From NCBI GenBank assembly GCA_025057335.1, contig JANWXG010000055.1, forward strand, positions 1 through 12,671: a DNA stretch of 12,671 bases, in the 5' to 3' direction. Positions 1-6,641 of this stretch are shown piece after piece (within the stretch, counting starts at the first letter, position 1; each line of letters begins with the position of its first letter). This DNA is from a bacterium (GTDB lineage Bacteria; Armatimonadota; HRBIN16). The notes beneath the pieces were generated by a model. It worked only from the letters and a program-made list of their open reading frames with translations. It was not told the DNA's origin and ran no database searches. The position numbers and the translations under genes are program-made.

Positions 1-60
1 GTGCAACGCAAACCGTGCCGACTGCTCCGCGCTCTGGTGGATGACTGTCCCGGCGTCCAT
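1..60 (-). CDS. Unidentified protein, N-terminal 20 residues only (cut by window edge)
   Basis: A minus-strand reading frame opens with ATG at 60-58 and runs without a stop off the left edge. Only 20 codons are visible, beginning MDAGTVIHQSAEQ, which is not enough to name a family. The strongest evidence that it is real is the ribosome binding site: a perfect AGGAGG at 74-69, exactly 8 bases before the ATG. An in-frame ATG at 78 would add six residues (MQEEKQ) but has no Shine-Dalgarno in front and would put AGGAGG inside the gene, so 60 is preferred. The short visible peptide has no signal peptide or membrane segment. The gene is divergent from the small lipoprotein gene at 255, and the 194-base gap between them should hold promoters for both. 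Confidence 0.6.
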   Translation of the reverse strand, partial: MDAGTVIHQSAEQSARFALH

Positions 61-68
61 CTGCTTTT

Positions 69-74
69 CCTCCT
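69..74 (-). promoter_or_regulatory. Consensus Shine-Dalgarno of the left-edge gene
   Basis: On the minus strand this reads AGGAGG, followed by 8 bases and then ATG at 60. It decides the start of the truncated gene over the in-frame ATG at 78. Confidence 0.65.
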
Positions 75-205
75 GCATCTTCAGGGCTCACACAACGGAT
101 TTTTCACGCATTGCAAGCCATCCTGCCTCCTTTGGGAGCCTCCACATTGTGCCTGCTCTGGGGTGAAGCGGTCTCTTAATACCACGTTAATTCTGATGCG
201 ATATG

Positions 206-215
206 CTGCTAGCAG
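206..215. repeat. 10-bp perfect palindrome in a divergent intergenic region
   Basis: CTGCTAGCAG is its own reverse complement and lies 40 bases upstream of the small lipoprotein gene, between it and the divergent left-edge gene. The place suits an operator, but a 10-bp palindrome can occur by chance and I do not recognise the regulator. No convincing -35/-10 pair was found on either strand of 61-254; a TGGTATTAA on the minus strand around 176-184 is at best a weak extended -10. Confidence 0.25.
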
Positions 216-254
216 TGTTATGGGACATTTCTTGACGAGGAGGAGCGCTAGGCG

Positions 255-389
255 ATGCGCAACAGGTTCAAAGCGGTACTGATGCTGCTGGTCGCGTTGC
301 TCAGCGTGCTGGTCGTTGGCTGCCAGAAGCAGGAAGAGACCACTGGCGGCACGGGCACGCAGCAGAGCCAGCCACAGTCGGGCAACTAA
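255..389 (+). CDS. Very small predicted lipoprotein (44 aa)
   Basis: This is a 44-codon frame with ATG at 255 and TAA at 387-389. The N-terminus MRNRFKAVLMLLVALLSVLV is a classic signal peptide: Arg/Lys-rich start, then about 15 hydrophobic residues. It ends in a canonical lipobox V-V-G-C with Cys at residue 23. After lipid attachment and cleavage only 22 residues would remain (CQKQEETTGG..., rich in Gln, Gly, Thr and Ser), a short unstructured anchored tail. A GAGGAGG ribosome binding site lies about 11 bases before the ATG. It is the only plus-strand gene supported here, and its stop is 12 bases from the end of the convergent GH20 gene with no terminator visible between. No family is recognised. 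It could be a small envelope lipoprotein, or possibly the remnant of a longer one, though the start, lipobox and stop look intact. Confidence 0.7.
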   Translation: MRNRFKAVLMLLVALLSVLVVGCQKQEETTGGTGTQQSQPQSGN

Positions 390-401
390 ACGCCCAGCAG
401 G

Positions 402-3215
402 TCACAAGACCCCCGTCACCGCAAAGAGCATCGGGGCAGCCGTGTTGTCCTCGGCGCTGAACTCTACAGCATGTACCCTCTTGCGGGGATGGGGGTTTTG
501 CCATCTCAGCGCGCGCAGAGCAACGGGCGCGCCCTCTGCGGTCTGCCCGCGCCAGACCGCCTTCGCGAAGGGAGCAGGATTGAGGTCGTTCCACGCGCTG
601 ATGTTCACGCCGTACTCCAGCGGAACCGTCTCGCTTGTCCCGTCGGCATACAGGATGCGATAGCTGCCTACCCGACGGTTGCGGTCTACCTGCCAGCCCG
701 TCGCGTGCAGAAAGTAGAGAGCGGACACCCGACGTCCTACCTGCAAACGCACTGTTCGAGGTAGGGGCTGGTAGGGCAACAGGCCACTGGCAAGCGCTAC
801 CGCCGACGGCTTTGCTACATCAGACGAGAGGCGAAACCGTACGCCGCCTAGCAGCTGCTCCCCGCGGGGCAGCTGGCGCAGGTCATGCTCCGCTCCCAGT
901 CCCAGCCAGCCCGCGTCGCCTGTCTGCGCTGCGGAAAGGTTCATCGCCGCCGAGAGGTCCAGTGCAAAGCCAGGGCGCGGACGCAGAGTAAGCGGCTGTC
1001 GCTCGTACAGGTCGAGGAACACCTCGCCTGGCGAGTAAGGCAACTGCTCAGGCGGGGGGCTCTGGTGGTTCCATGCGTACTCCGCTGCCAGCACATACGC
1101 TGCGAACTGCCGGAACTCCCGTCGCAGAGCCGTCTCGCCCATCTCGTAGCCTGCCCATGTACTCTGCAGCAACCCCAGAGCGCTCATCCGATACGCTGCC
1201 TGCGCGAAGTGGTAGATATTCATCGGGCGATACCACGTAGTGGCAATCACTTCAAATCCTGCTCGGCTAAACGTCCAGAGATTCTTGACGATGAACTCCT
1301 CTGCCGGACGGGGTTGGTAATGCCAGTCGCAGATGATGATGTCCTTGGGCAGCATCTCCCGTCGGCGCTGCGCCTCCTCCGGGCTTTCGGCGAACGCCGC
1401 TGGGTCTGCCGACTCGCTTCGGTGCAACAGCATATCTCCCCACATCATCGTACGGATACCGCGCTGCTGGAAGCGCCGATAGTGGTGCAGCACGTCGTCT
1501 ACAAACAGCTGCGTCAGCCCCCGCTTCTTACACTCCTCGTGGTAGGGGAATCGGCTGAACAGATGCACCTCGTCGTGGCCGATATGGAAGTATCGGGGTT
1601 GAAAGAGCTCCATTGCCTCGTCGTAGATGGCGTCGATGAAGGGGTAGGTGCGCGGGTGAAGAGGGCAGTAGGCGTTGGGCTTCTCGGGGTCCTCGGCGAT
1701 GTCCATGTTCTGCCCGTTGCGAAACATCCACGCCGAATGCCCTAGCGACTGCACCAGCGGGACGACCTCCAGGTAGTGCTGACGCGCGAAATCCACCACC
1801 TGCTTGAGGTCGCGCTTGTCCATCGAGAAGTCCACCCAGATTGCGGGCGCGCTCTCCCAGCGGGTGTATTCGCTCTCCAGCACCAGATGGTTGAATTTCA
1901 GATGCGAGAGGACGCGCTGGATGAGCCGCTGGTGGAAGGGCAGGGCGTCTCTGCCTAGGAACAGGTGTACCCCGCGAAAGCGCAACGAGGGGTAATCGAC
2001 GATTTGCGCCCTTCGGAGCGCCACGCCCTGCGGTAGTGCCTGCAGACACTGCTGCAGCGTCTGTGAACCGTAGAAGACGCCGCGCTCGTCCTCGCCGACC
2101 ACGACCGCCGACTTCTCACCCACCCACAGCGCATATCCCTCTGGCTGCGCTGGCAACGACAGCCGCGCCTGCCACAGCGGAGGCAGGCGCGACAGATGGT
2201 GCCTCTGTCCAAAGACCACCACGCCCTCCCAGTGAGAAGGCGCTTTCCTCGTCACGCGCAGGTTCAGCCCGTAGCGGTCTCGCAGCATCTGCGCGAACGA
2301 CTGCGCCGCAGGCAAGCACGCCTCGTCCAGCGCCACCACCTGCACCCTAGAGTGCAGCGGCAGAGAGCCTTCCAGCCAGTACACCTGCTTCGGCTGAGGC
2401 ACCAGCAGGACAGGACGCGCCTCAGGTAGAACCGCCCCCTCCAGACGGACAAGCTGGGGAAAGACCTCAACGACCTCCTTCGGAGGCACTACCCGTTCTG
2501 CAGGAGTGAAGCGGAAGGTCACGCGCAGGGTCATAGGGGTATCTGCTCGCAGGGCAATCTTTCTGTAGCCCAGCCACAGCGTCGGACTCTCCTGCGCCCA
2601 GTCCTGCGGGCTTTTCCGACTGTCGAGCAACGCGATGTCCTCGTTGTCGCCCTCCGCACGGACCTCTAAAGTGCCCCATCGGAGATATAGCACCAGCCGA
2701 CGGAAGGCGCGCACGAAGGCACCATCCCCCGTGCGCTCCTCTCGCGCCATGGCGGGAATCTTCCCGCTCGTCCTCCCTATGGGGGTCTCAGCAGTGTAAC
2801 GGGAGCCTACCAGAAACGGCGCCCACAGGTAGCCCACTCCGTACTCTGCCACCGCGGGGGTATCTTGCGTGAGAGTGCAACGCCACGTGACCTGTAGAGT
2901 CTGGTCATCTAGCAGGCGCCACTCTTCGGTAGCAGTGATAGGCGAGTCGGGTTGGCGATGCTCCAGCACGAGGCAGCGTTCCTCTTCAATCACCTGCGCG
3001 CGCGGAGCAGTGCGACTACTGGAATAGTACGCCGTACTCCAGTCGGGGCTGATGACCTGCAGGGAGGTTCTTCTAACCAGGCTGACGTTCCCTAAAAGCA
3101 GCTCGATGCCGTTCGCGCCGCGATAGCGCGCCTCGATGTAGGGCGAGCGGATGCTCTGCGCCTCCAAGACCCCCACCAGCGCGCACAGGAGCACCGCCCA
3201 GAGAGGCTTACACAT
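402..3215 (-). CDS. Secreted multidomain glycoside hydrolase family 20 (beta-N-acetylhexosaminidase-like)
   Basis: A 937-aa protein that probably removes terminal N-acetylhexosamine or a related sugar outside the cytoplasm. The ATG at 3215 is chosen because it starts a clean signal peptide (MCKPLWAVLLCALVGVLEA) and overlaps the upstream gene's stop by 8 bases; an 11-residue longer start is possible. By position: signal 1-19; an unassigned beta-rich domain at about 20-255; a GH20b-type accessory domain at about 265-400 (VPQPKQVYWLEG; YGSQTLQQ); a TIM-barrel catalytic domain at about 410-730; a C-terminal beta-rich domain at about 750-937. The catalytic signature is HIGHDEV with the Asp-Glu pair at 548-549; in GH20 the Asp steers the substrate 2-acetamido group and the Glu is the acid/base. 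WGDML near 592 fits a late barrel strand. Other family motifs are altered, such as SLGHS where PGHS is usual, so the substrate is uncertain. Family confidence is high, exact activity low. Confidence 0.88.
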   Translation of the reverse strand: MCKPLWAVLLCALVGVLEAQSIRSPYIEARYRGANGIELLLGNVSLVRRTSLQVISPDWSTAYYSSSRTAPRAQVIEEERCLVLEHRQPDSPITATEEWRLLDDQTLQVTWRCTLTQDTPAVAEYGVGYLWAPFLVGSRYTAETPIGRTSGKIPAMAREERTGDGAFVRAFRRLVLYLRWGTLEVRAEGDNEDIALLDSRKSPQDWAQESPTLWLGYRKIALRADTPMTLRVTFRFTPAERVVPPKEVVEVFPQLVRLEGAVLPEARPVLLVPQPKQVYWLEGSLPLHSRVQVVALDEACLPAAQSFAQMLRDRYGLNLRVTRKAPSHWEGVVVFGQRHHLSRLPPLWQARLSLPAQPEGYALWVGEKSAVVVGEDERGVFYGSQTLQQCLQALPQGVALRRAQIVDYPSLRFRGVHLFLGRDALPFHQRLIQRVLSHLKFNHLVLESEYTRWESAPAIWVDFSMDKRDLKQVVDFARQHYLEVVPLVQSLGHSAWMFRNGQNMDIAEDPEKPNAYCPLHPRTYPFIDAIYDEAMELFQPRYFHIGHDEVHLFSRFPYHEECKKRGLTQLFVDDVLHHYRRFQQRGIRTMMWGDMLLHRSESADPAAFAESPEEAQRRREMLPKDIIICDWHYQPRPAEEFIVKNLWTFSRAGFEVIATTWYRPMNIYHFAQAAYRMSALGLLQSTWAGYEMGETALRREFRQFAAYVLAAEYAWNHQSPPPEQLPYSPGEVFLDLYERQPLTLRPRPGFALDLSAAMNLSAAQTGDAGWLGLGAEHDLRQLPRGEQLLGGVRFRLSSDVAKPSAVALASGLLPYQPLPRTVRLQVGRRVSALYFLHATGWQVDRNRRVGSYRILYADGTSETVPLEYGVNISAWNDLNPAPFAKAVWRGQTAEGAPVALRALRWQNPHPRKRVHAVEFSAEDNTAAPMLFAVTGVL

Positions 3216-4086
3216 CACAGATTCGATACGCCTTGCGCAACGCCTCAATGGGGTCGCCCTTTGGACCGAACTCGTGCCCGATATAGCCCTCGAAGCGTAG
3301 CTCCTTGATGGCGCGCATTACAGCAGGATAGTAAATTTCCTGCGTCTCGTCAGGGTCGCGTCGTCCGGGGTTGCCTGCTGTGTGGAAGTGTGCGATATAC
3401 TGGATGTTGGCACGGATTGTGCGAATCAGGTCGCCTTCCATAATCTGCATGTGGTAGATGTCGTACAGCAGCTTCACGCGCGGCGAGCCCACCCGCTTGC
3501 ACACCTCCACGCCCCACCAGGTGCGGTCGCACTGGTAGTCGGGATGGTCTACCTTGCTGTTGAGCAGTTCCATCGCGAGCGTGACGCCCCTTTGTTCGGC
3601 GTAGGGTGCCACACGCTTCAACCCTTCCACACAGTTCTGAATGCCCTCTTCATCCGAAATGCCTCGTCGGTTACCTGAGAAGCAGATGAGCACGGGGATA
3701 TCGTACTGGGCGGCAAGGTCGATGTTGCGCTTGAGCTCGTCCTCGATACGGTTGTGGTTCTCCCTGCGGTTCAGCCCGTCCGTGAGCGAGGCATGTCCCA
3801 CTATGGTGACGATGCGCAGCCCCGAGGAGCGAATGTCGTCCCACAGCTGGCGCGGCGCCATCTCCACTCCGTGAAAGCCGATGCGTTTGAGCTCCGTCAG
3901 CGCCTGCGCTACGGGGAGCCGGCTGACAATGCCCCACGTCACGACCTGCTTCAACTTGCGCGGCGGGGGTTGCTCCTGTGCTACACCCGCATGTGGTAAC
4001 GCACTGAGCGCCAGATTCGCCGCGACTACTGCACCTTCTCGCAAAAACTCGCGCCGCGTTAGGCGGTTTGCCGAGCGTTCAGCCAC
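3208..4086 (-). CDS. Tat-exported sugar phosphate isomerase/epimerase family protein (hydroxypyruvate isomerase-like)
   Basis: A 292-aa xylose-isomerase-like TIM-barrel protein. It starts at GTG 4086 with AAGGAG about 10 bases upstream. Residues 10-15 (TRREFL) form a twin-arginine motif, followed by a hydrophobic stretch and a likely cleavage site near GVAQ (34-37), so the folded enzyme should be exported by Tat. The barrel runs from about 45 to 290 (IGFHGVEMAP at 69-78). Probable metal or catalytic residues are Glu173 (AMELLN), Asp209 and His212 (YDIYH), His233/His235 (AHFHTAGN) and Glu272 (GHEFGP); the two Glu match the catalytic pair of hydroxypyruvate isomerase and epimerase relatives. 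The substrate cannot be read from the sequence. The stop overlaps the GH20 start by 8 bases (ATGTGTAA), so the two are probably translationally coupled and may handle a sugar released by the glycosidase. Confidence 0.85.
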   Translation of the reverse strand: MAERSANRLTRREFLREGAVVAANLALSALPHAGVAQEQPPPRKLKQVVTWGIVSRLPVAQALTELKRIGFHGVEMAPRQLWDDIRSSGLRIVTIVGHASLTDGLNRRENHNRIEDELKRNIDLAAQYDIPVLICFSGNRRGISDEEGIQNCVEGLKRVAPYAEQRGVTLAMELLNSKVDHPDYQCDRTWWGVEVCKRVGSPRVKLLYDIYHMQIMEGDLIRTIRANIQYIAHFHTAGNPGRRDPDETQEIYYPAVMRAIKELRFEGYIGHEFGPKGDPIEALRKAYRICDV

Positions 4087-4105
4087 TCTTCTCGTCTCCT
4101 TGCCT

Positions 4106-4137
4106 CAACGGAGTTGGGGATAGCTTTCGCAACGGAG
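4106..4137 (-). repeat. Pair of 8-bp direct repeats upstream of the isomerase gene
   Basis: CTCCGTTG (minus strand) occurs at 4113-4106 and again at 4137-4130, 24 bases apart, within 52 bases of the GTG start. The repeats could be a tandem regulator site for the isomerase/GH20 unit. They are short and no promoter can be placed with confidence nearby, so this is a weak call. Confidence 0.2.
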
Positions 4138-4178
4138 GGGGGAAAATCCTGCCGTTGTGTAATGCATTAGAGAAGAGC

Positions 4179-4190
4179 AGCCGAACGGCT
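4179..4190. repeat. Inverted repeat upstream of the isomerase/GH20 unit
   Basis: AGCCG-AA-CGGCT forms a 5-bp inverted repeat with a 2-base centre, and the perfect palindrome TAATGCATTA sits nearby at 4160-4169. Both lie between the sigma factor terminator and the isomerase gene, where the promoter of the latter must be. Sugar-responsive repressors commonly use such palindromes, but the bases match no operator I can name. Confidence 0.25.
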
Positions 4191-4242
4191 CGGTGCGATA
4201 TCACCAGGTGACTGGTTACGGTCTCGGCTCTCAACATAGATG

Positions 4243-4275
4243 AAAACAGACGGCGGCAGTTTTTACCTGCCGCCG
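4243..4275 (-). terminator. Intrinsic terminator of the sigma factor gene
   Basis: Read on the minus strand, a 9-bp perfect GC-rich stem (CGGCGGCAG / CTGCCGCCG, 4275-4267 and 4259-4251) closes a 7-base loop and is followed by GTCTGTTTT. It starts 44 bases after the sigma factor stop. The U-run is short and interrupted, but the stem is strong and well placed. Confidence 0.8.
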
Positions 4276-4318
4276 CTGCAGGGACTATGTCAACGGGCTG
4301 CGCCCGGCTATGGGCACA

Positions 4319-5344
4319 CTACATCTTCGCCAGCTCCTGCGGACCGATTTGCCGCAGTTTCTTAATCGCGCGCAGCTCGATCTGACGTACCCGCTCGCGC
4401 GTCACGCCGAGCTCCTGTCCGACCTCCTCGAGGGTACGCGCGTAGCCGTCCACCAATCCGTAGCGCATGCGCACCACTTCCGCTTCGCGCTCGGTCAGCT
4501 TGCTGAGGATGGCTTCGATCTGTTCGCGCCGAATCATCGCTGCCGTCACATCAGTAGGGGAGGGCGCGTTCTCCGCCTCGATGAAGTCGCCAATGGTCGA
4601 GCTGTCCTTCTCACCGACAGGCGTCTCCAGCGAGACGGGCTCCAGTGCCACGCGCATCACCTCTTCCACGCGGCGAGGTGACATCCGCAGGGCGCAAGCC
4701 ACCTCTTCGGTGGTCGGGTCGCGCTGCAGCTCCTGTCGCAGCAGATTGCTTACCTTGACCACTTTCTGGATAATCTCGGCGACGTATACGGGGATGCGGA
4801 TGGTTCGCCCTTGATTGATAATCGCACGAGCGATGGCGCGACGAATCCACCACGTAGCATAGGTGCTGAATCGGTAGCCCCTACGCCAGTCAAATTTCTC
4901 CACCGCGCGAATCAGTCCCAAGTTCCCTTCCTGAATCAGGTCGGGTAGGGCGATGCCGCGCGAGGCGTATCGCTTGGCGATAGAGACCACCAGCCGCAGG
5001 TTGCTCTCAATCAGGCGCGTCTTCGCCTCTTCATCACCCTCTGCCACGCGCTGAGCCAGCTCGATCTCCTCTTCGGGGGTGAGCAGGCGTGCCTTACGCG
5101 CCTGGCGCATCCACATCTGGAGCTCCTCGTCGCGCTCGTGGGTAGCCTCCTCCAGTTCGTCGACCAGCAATTCATCTTCATGCAGGTCAGCGATTGCCGG
5201 CTCGGCTACCAGCATGTTCTCGTCCAGCAAGGAGTCGAGCACATCACCCTCTATCTCGGTGACCTCCAGGTGCTCGTCCTCCAACGGCTCTTGGGCGACG
5301 GTGTGTGTGTTTCTCGTTTTGCGCAAGCTGTTCTGGTGACTCAC
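4319..5344 (-). CDS. rpoD: RNA polymerase sigma-70 family factor, RpoD/SigA-like
   Basis: A 341-aa primary-type sigma factor that directs RNA polymerase to -10/-35 promoters. The GTG at 5344 is chosen because GGGGAGGG lies 6 bases before it; a longer GTG start at 5395 has no ribosome binding site. Region 1.2 is at about 75-100 (LLTPEEEIELAQRV). Region 2 is at about 105-190, with core-binding RLVVSIAKRY and -10 recognition/melting RFSTYATWWIRRAI and RTIRIPV. Region 3 is at about 190-260. Region 4 is at about 275-332, with the -35-reading helix-turn-helix TLEEVGQELGVTRERVRQIE. Region 1.1 is not recognisable; residues 19-74 instead hold about 24 Asp/Glu and one Arg. This could be the housekeeping factor of its lineage or a close group 2 paralogue. 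The gene has its own promoter and terminator. Confidence 0.93.
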   Translation of the reverse strand: MSHQNSLRKTRNTHTVAQEPLEDEHLEVTEIEGDVLDSLLDENMLVAEPAIADLHEDELLVDELEEATHERDEELQMWMRQARKARLLTPEEEIELAQRVAEGDEEAKTRLIESNLRLVVSIAKRYASRGIALPDLIQEGNLGLIRAVEKFDWRRGYRFSTYATWWIRRAIARAIINQGRTIRIPVYVAEIIQKVVKVSNLLRQELQRDPTTEEVACALRMSPRRVEEVMRVALEPVSLETPVGEKDSSTIGDFIEAENAPSPTDVTAAMIRREQIEAILSKLTEREAEVVRMRYGLVDGYARTLEEVGQELGVTRERVRQIELRAIKKLRQIGPQELAKM

Positions 5345-5398
5345 TTTGTTCCCTCCCCTAGCTGACTGTCCCCGCTGTGGTGAGCCTTTGTGCACAAA

Positions 5399-5428
5399 TT
5401 CACGGTCGTACTGTTATCGCTTCACGGT
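5399..5428 (-). repeat. Direct repeat ACCGTGAA in the sigma factor leader
   Basis: ACCGTGAA (minus strand) occurs at 5428-5421 and 5406-5399, 22 bases apart or about two helical turns. The upstream copy directly follows TAATAT. The spacing suits a regulator bound on one DNA face, but two 8-base matches are weak evidence. Confidence 0.3.
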
Positions 5429-5562
5429 ATATTAGACCCTTTCGGGAGCGGAAAGGATGCATTCCAGAAACGGTTTGTTATGCTTTTTCGGTGTATTTTC
5501 CACTACCTCTTCTTCTCGCTCTCTCGTGAGCGCATGAGCTTAGCGATTAGTTAGCTATTCTA

Positions 5563-5591
5563 TGTATATCACAAAACGCAACAGGTGTCAA
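5563..5591 (-). promoter_or_regulatory. Sigma-70-type extended -10 promoter of the sigma factor gene
   Basis: On the minus strand TTGACA (5591-5586, perfect -35) is followed by a 17-base spacer and TATACA (5568-5563). TG-A directly before the -10 makes it an extended -10 element. The predicted start is near 5556, giving a leader of about 210 bases. As this is the consensus read by RpoD-type factors, the gene may be transcribed by its own product. Confidence 0.8.
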
Positions 5592-5726
5592 CTTCCCCTT
5601 TTCCCTTCGTGAGGGAATTCTCAAGCAGGCTGCGCTATGCAATGGCTTTTTCATCTCCATATACGCCAGTAGATACCTCGGGGGTTCCTGTTTACTGCAT
5701 TCCTGATAACGTCCGTTTCGCGCCTG

Positions 5727-6638
5727 TTAGTGACTCGTGTTCTTCGCTGCGGTCTCCTTTTGGGGGTCGTACGGGTCGACGTGGATAACTACCTGAGCGG
5801 GCGCCAGCTCCGCGGCGATGCGTTTTTCCAGCTCGTCTGCTACCTGATGTGCCTCTACGAGAGTGGCATCGTTGCGAAACACGATATGCAGGTCGATGTG
5901 GCGGGTATTGCCTGCCTTGCGAGTGCGCAGGTTGTGCCAGGAGTGGATACGCGCCTCGGTGTTGAGAATATGTTCAATGCGGGAGACTTCCGCCGAGGGC
6001 AGCTGGGCATCCATCAGGTGGTGCACCGACTTCGTGGTTAGGCTCCACCCGATGTGCAGAATCAGCAGCGCTACGCCGATAGCGACGAGCGGGTCTATGA
6101 GGTACCAGCCTGTAGCGCCGGTGAGAGCCAGTCCAGCGATGACACCCAGCGAGGTGTACACATCTGTCGCAAGGTGTTGTGCGTCCGCCTCGAGGGCAGG
6201 GGAGTCTTCTTCTCGAGCGACGCGGAACAGGTAGCGGGAGACCACTGTGTTCAGCAGGGCAGAGATGCTCATGACGGCGATGCCGAGAGTGAGGTTCTCA
6301 ACGGGGCGAGGATGCAGTATCCTGTCCACCGATTCCACAACGATCCATATCGCAGCGCCGACGATGAGCAACGCCTCGAGAGCAGCGGAGATACCTTCCG
6401 CTTTACCGTGTCCGTAGGGGTGCTGCGCGTCTGGCGGGCGCTCGGCAATGCGCACAGAGACCAAGGCAATGAGTGCAGCCAACAGGTCGTTTGCGGAGTG
6501 GATTGCTTCCGCGATGATGCTCACGGAGCCCGACAGCCAACCGACCAGCAGCTTGAGCACGATGAGGATACTGTTAGAGCACACAGAGATTGTTGCTGCC
6601 AGCGCCTTCCGGGACAACGGTCTCCCCCCCGATGGCAT
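5727..6638 (-). CDS. Cation diffusion facilitator family metal transporter
   Basis: A 303-aa inner-membrane divalent metal/proton antiporter of the CDF family, probably exporting Zn(II) or a similar ion. About six membrane segments occupy residues 15-205. The TM2 site is His47/Asp51 (HSAND) and the TM5 site His155/Asp159 (HLATD), an HD-HD quartet as in Zn-selective members, whereas E. coli YiiP (FieF) has Asp-Asp in TM2. The family loop HPYGHGKAE is at 73-81. Residues 210-295 form the cytoplasmic dimerisation/metal-binding domain, with metal ligands likely in HSWHNLRTR and HIDLH. The length is normal. The ATG lies 3 bases after the csrA stop with only a weak GGATGAG ribosome binding site overlapping that stop, so translation is probably coupled to csrA. 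Ending a flagellar operon is unusual for this family; the gene may simply be carried along. Confidence 0.92.
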   Translation of the reverse strand: MPSGGRPLSRKALAATISVCSNSILIVLKLLVGWLSGSVSIIAEAIHSANDLLAALIALVSVRIAERPPDAQHPYGHGKAEGISAALEALLIVGAAIWIVVESVDRILHPRPVENLTLGIAVMSISALLNTVVSRYLFRVAREEDSPALEADAQHLATDVYTSLGVIAGLALTGATGWYLIDPLVAIGVALLILHIGWSLTTKSVHHLMDAQLPSAEVSRIEHILNTEARIHSWHNLRTRKAGNTRHIDLHIVFRNDATLVEAHQVADELEKRIAAELAPAQVVIHVDPYDPQKETAAKNTSH

Positions 6639-6641
6639 GCC

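Larger units (their letters stand above)
5345..5726. other. 382-base gene-free region: sigma factor promoter and long leader
   Basis: No credible coding sequence is present. The minus strand carries the promoter at 5563-5591, then a leader of about 210 bases to the GTG at 5344. In the leader are a small hairpin near its 5' end (CGCTC/GAGCG, 5517-5532), a second (CCTTTC/GAAAGG, about 5438-5456), the direct repeat ACCGTGAA, and a TAATAT at 5434-5429 that could be a second -10 but lacks a good -35. The part nearest the metal transporter gene (5592-5726) has only a weak inverted repeat (TTCCC/GGGAA, about 5601-5617) with no T-tract, so where the flagellar operon ends is unclear. Confidence 0.6.

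Noticed and set aside
101..127. Mini frame (MACNA) with an AGGAGG-like site on the minus strand
   Set aside because: It is five codons long with tight ribosome binding site spacing and no attenuator hairpin after it; chance is the simpler explanation.
1..282. 93-codon plus-strand frame at the left edge
   Set aside because: It is antisense to a minus-strand start with a perfect ribosome binding site and overlaps the lipoprotein gene in another frame. Its composition (many Cys, His, Arg) is not protein-like.
885..1745. 286-codon plus-strand frame inside the GH20 gene
   Set aside because: It is antisense to the conserved catalytic domain with its HDE motif. It has no family features and is a by-product of GC-rich codon use.
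5601..5617. Inverted repeat TTCCC/GGGAA as terminator of the flagellar operon
   Set aside because: The stem is only 5 bp and no T-run follows on the minus strand; it lies directly upstream of the next promoter, so the role is unclear.
5585..5788. 67-codon plus-strand frame in the sigma factor upstream region
   Set aside because: It begins with GTG on top of the -35 element, has no ribosome binding site and runs into the conserved end of the CDF gene.
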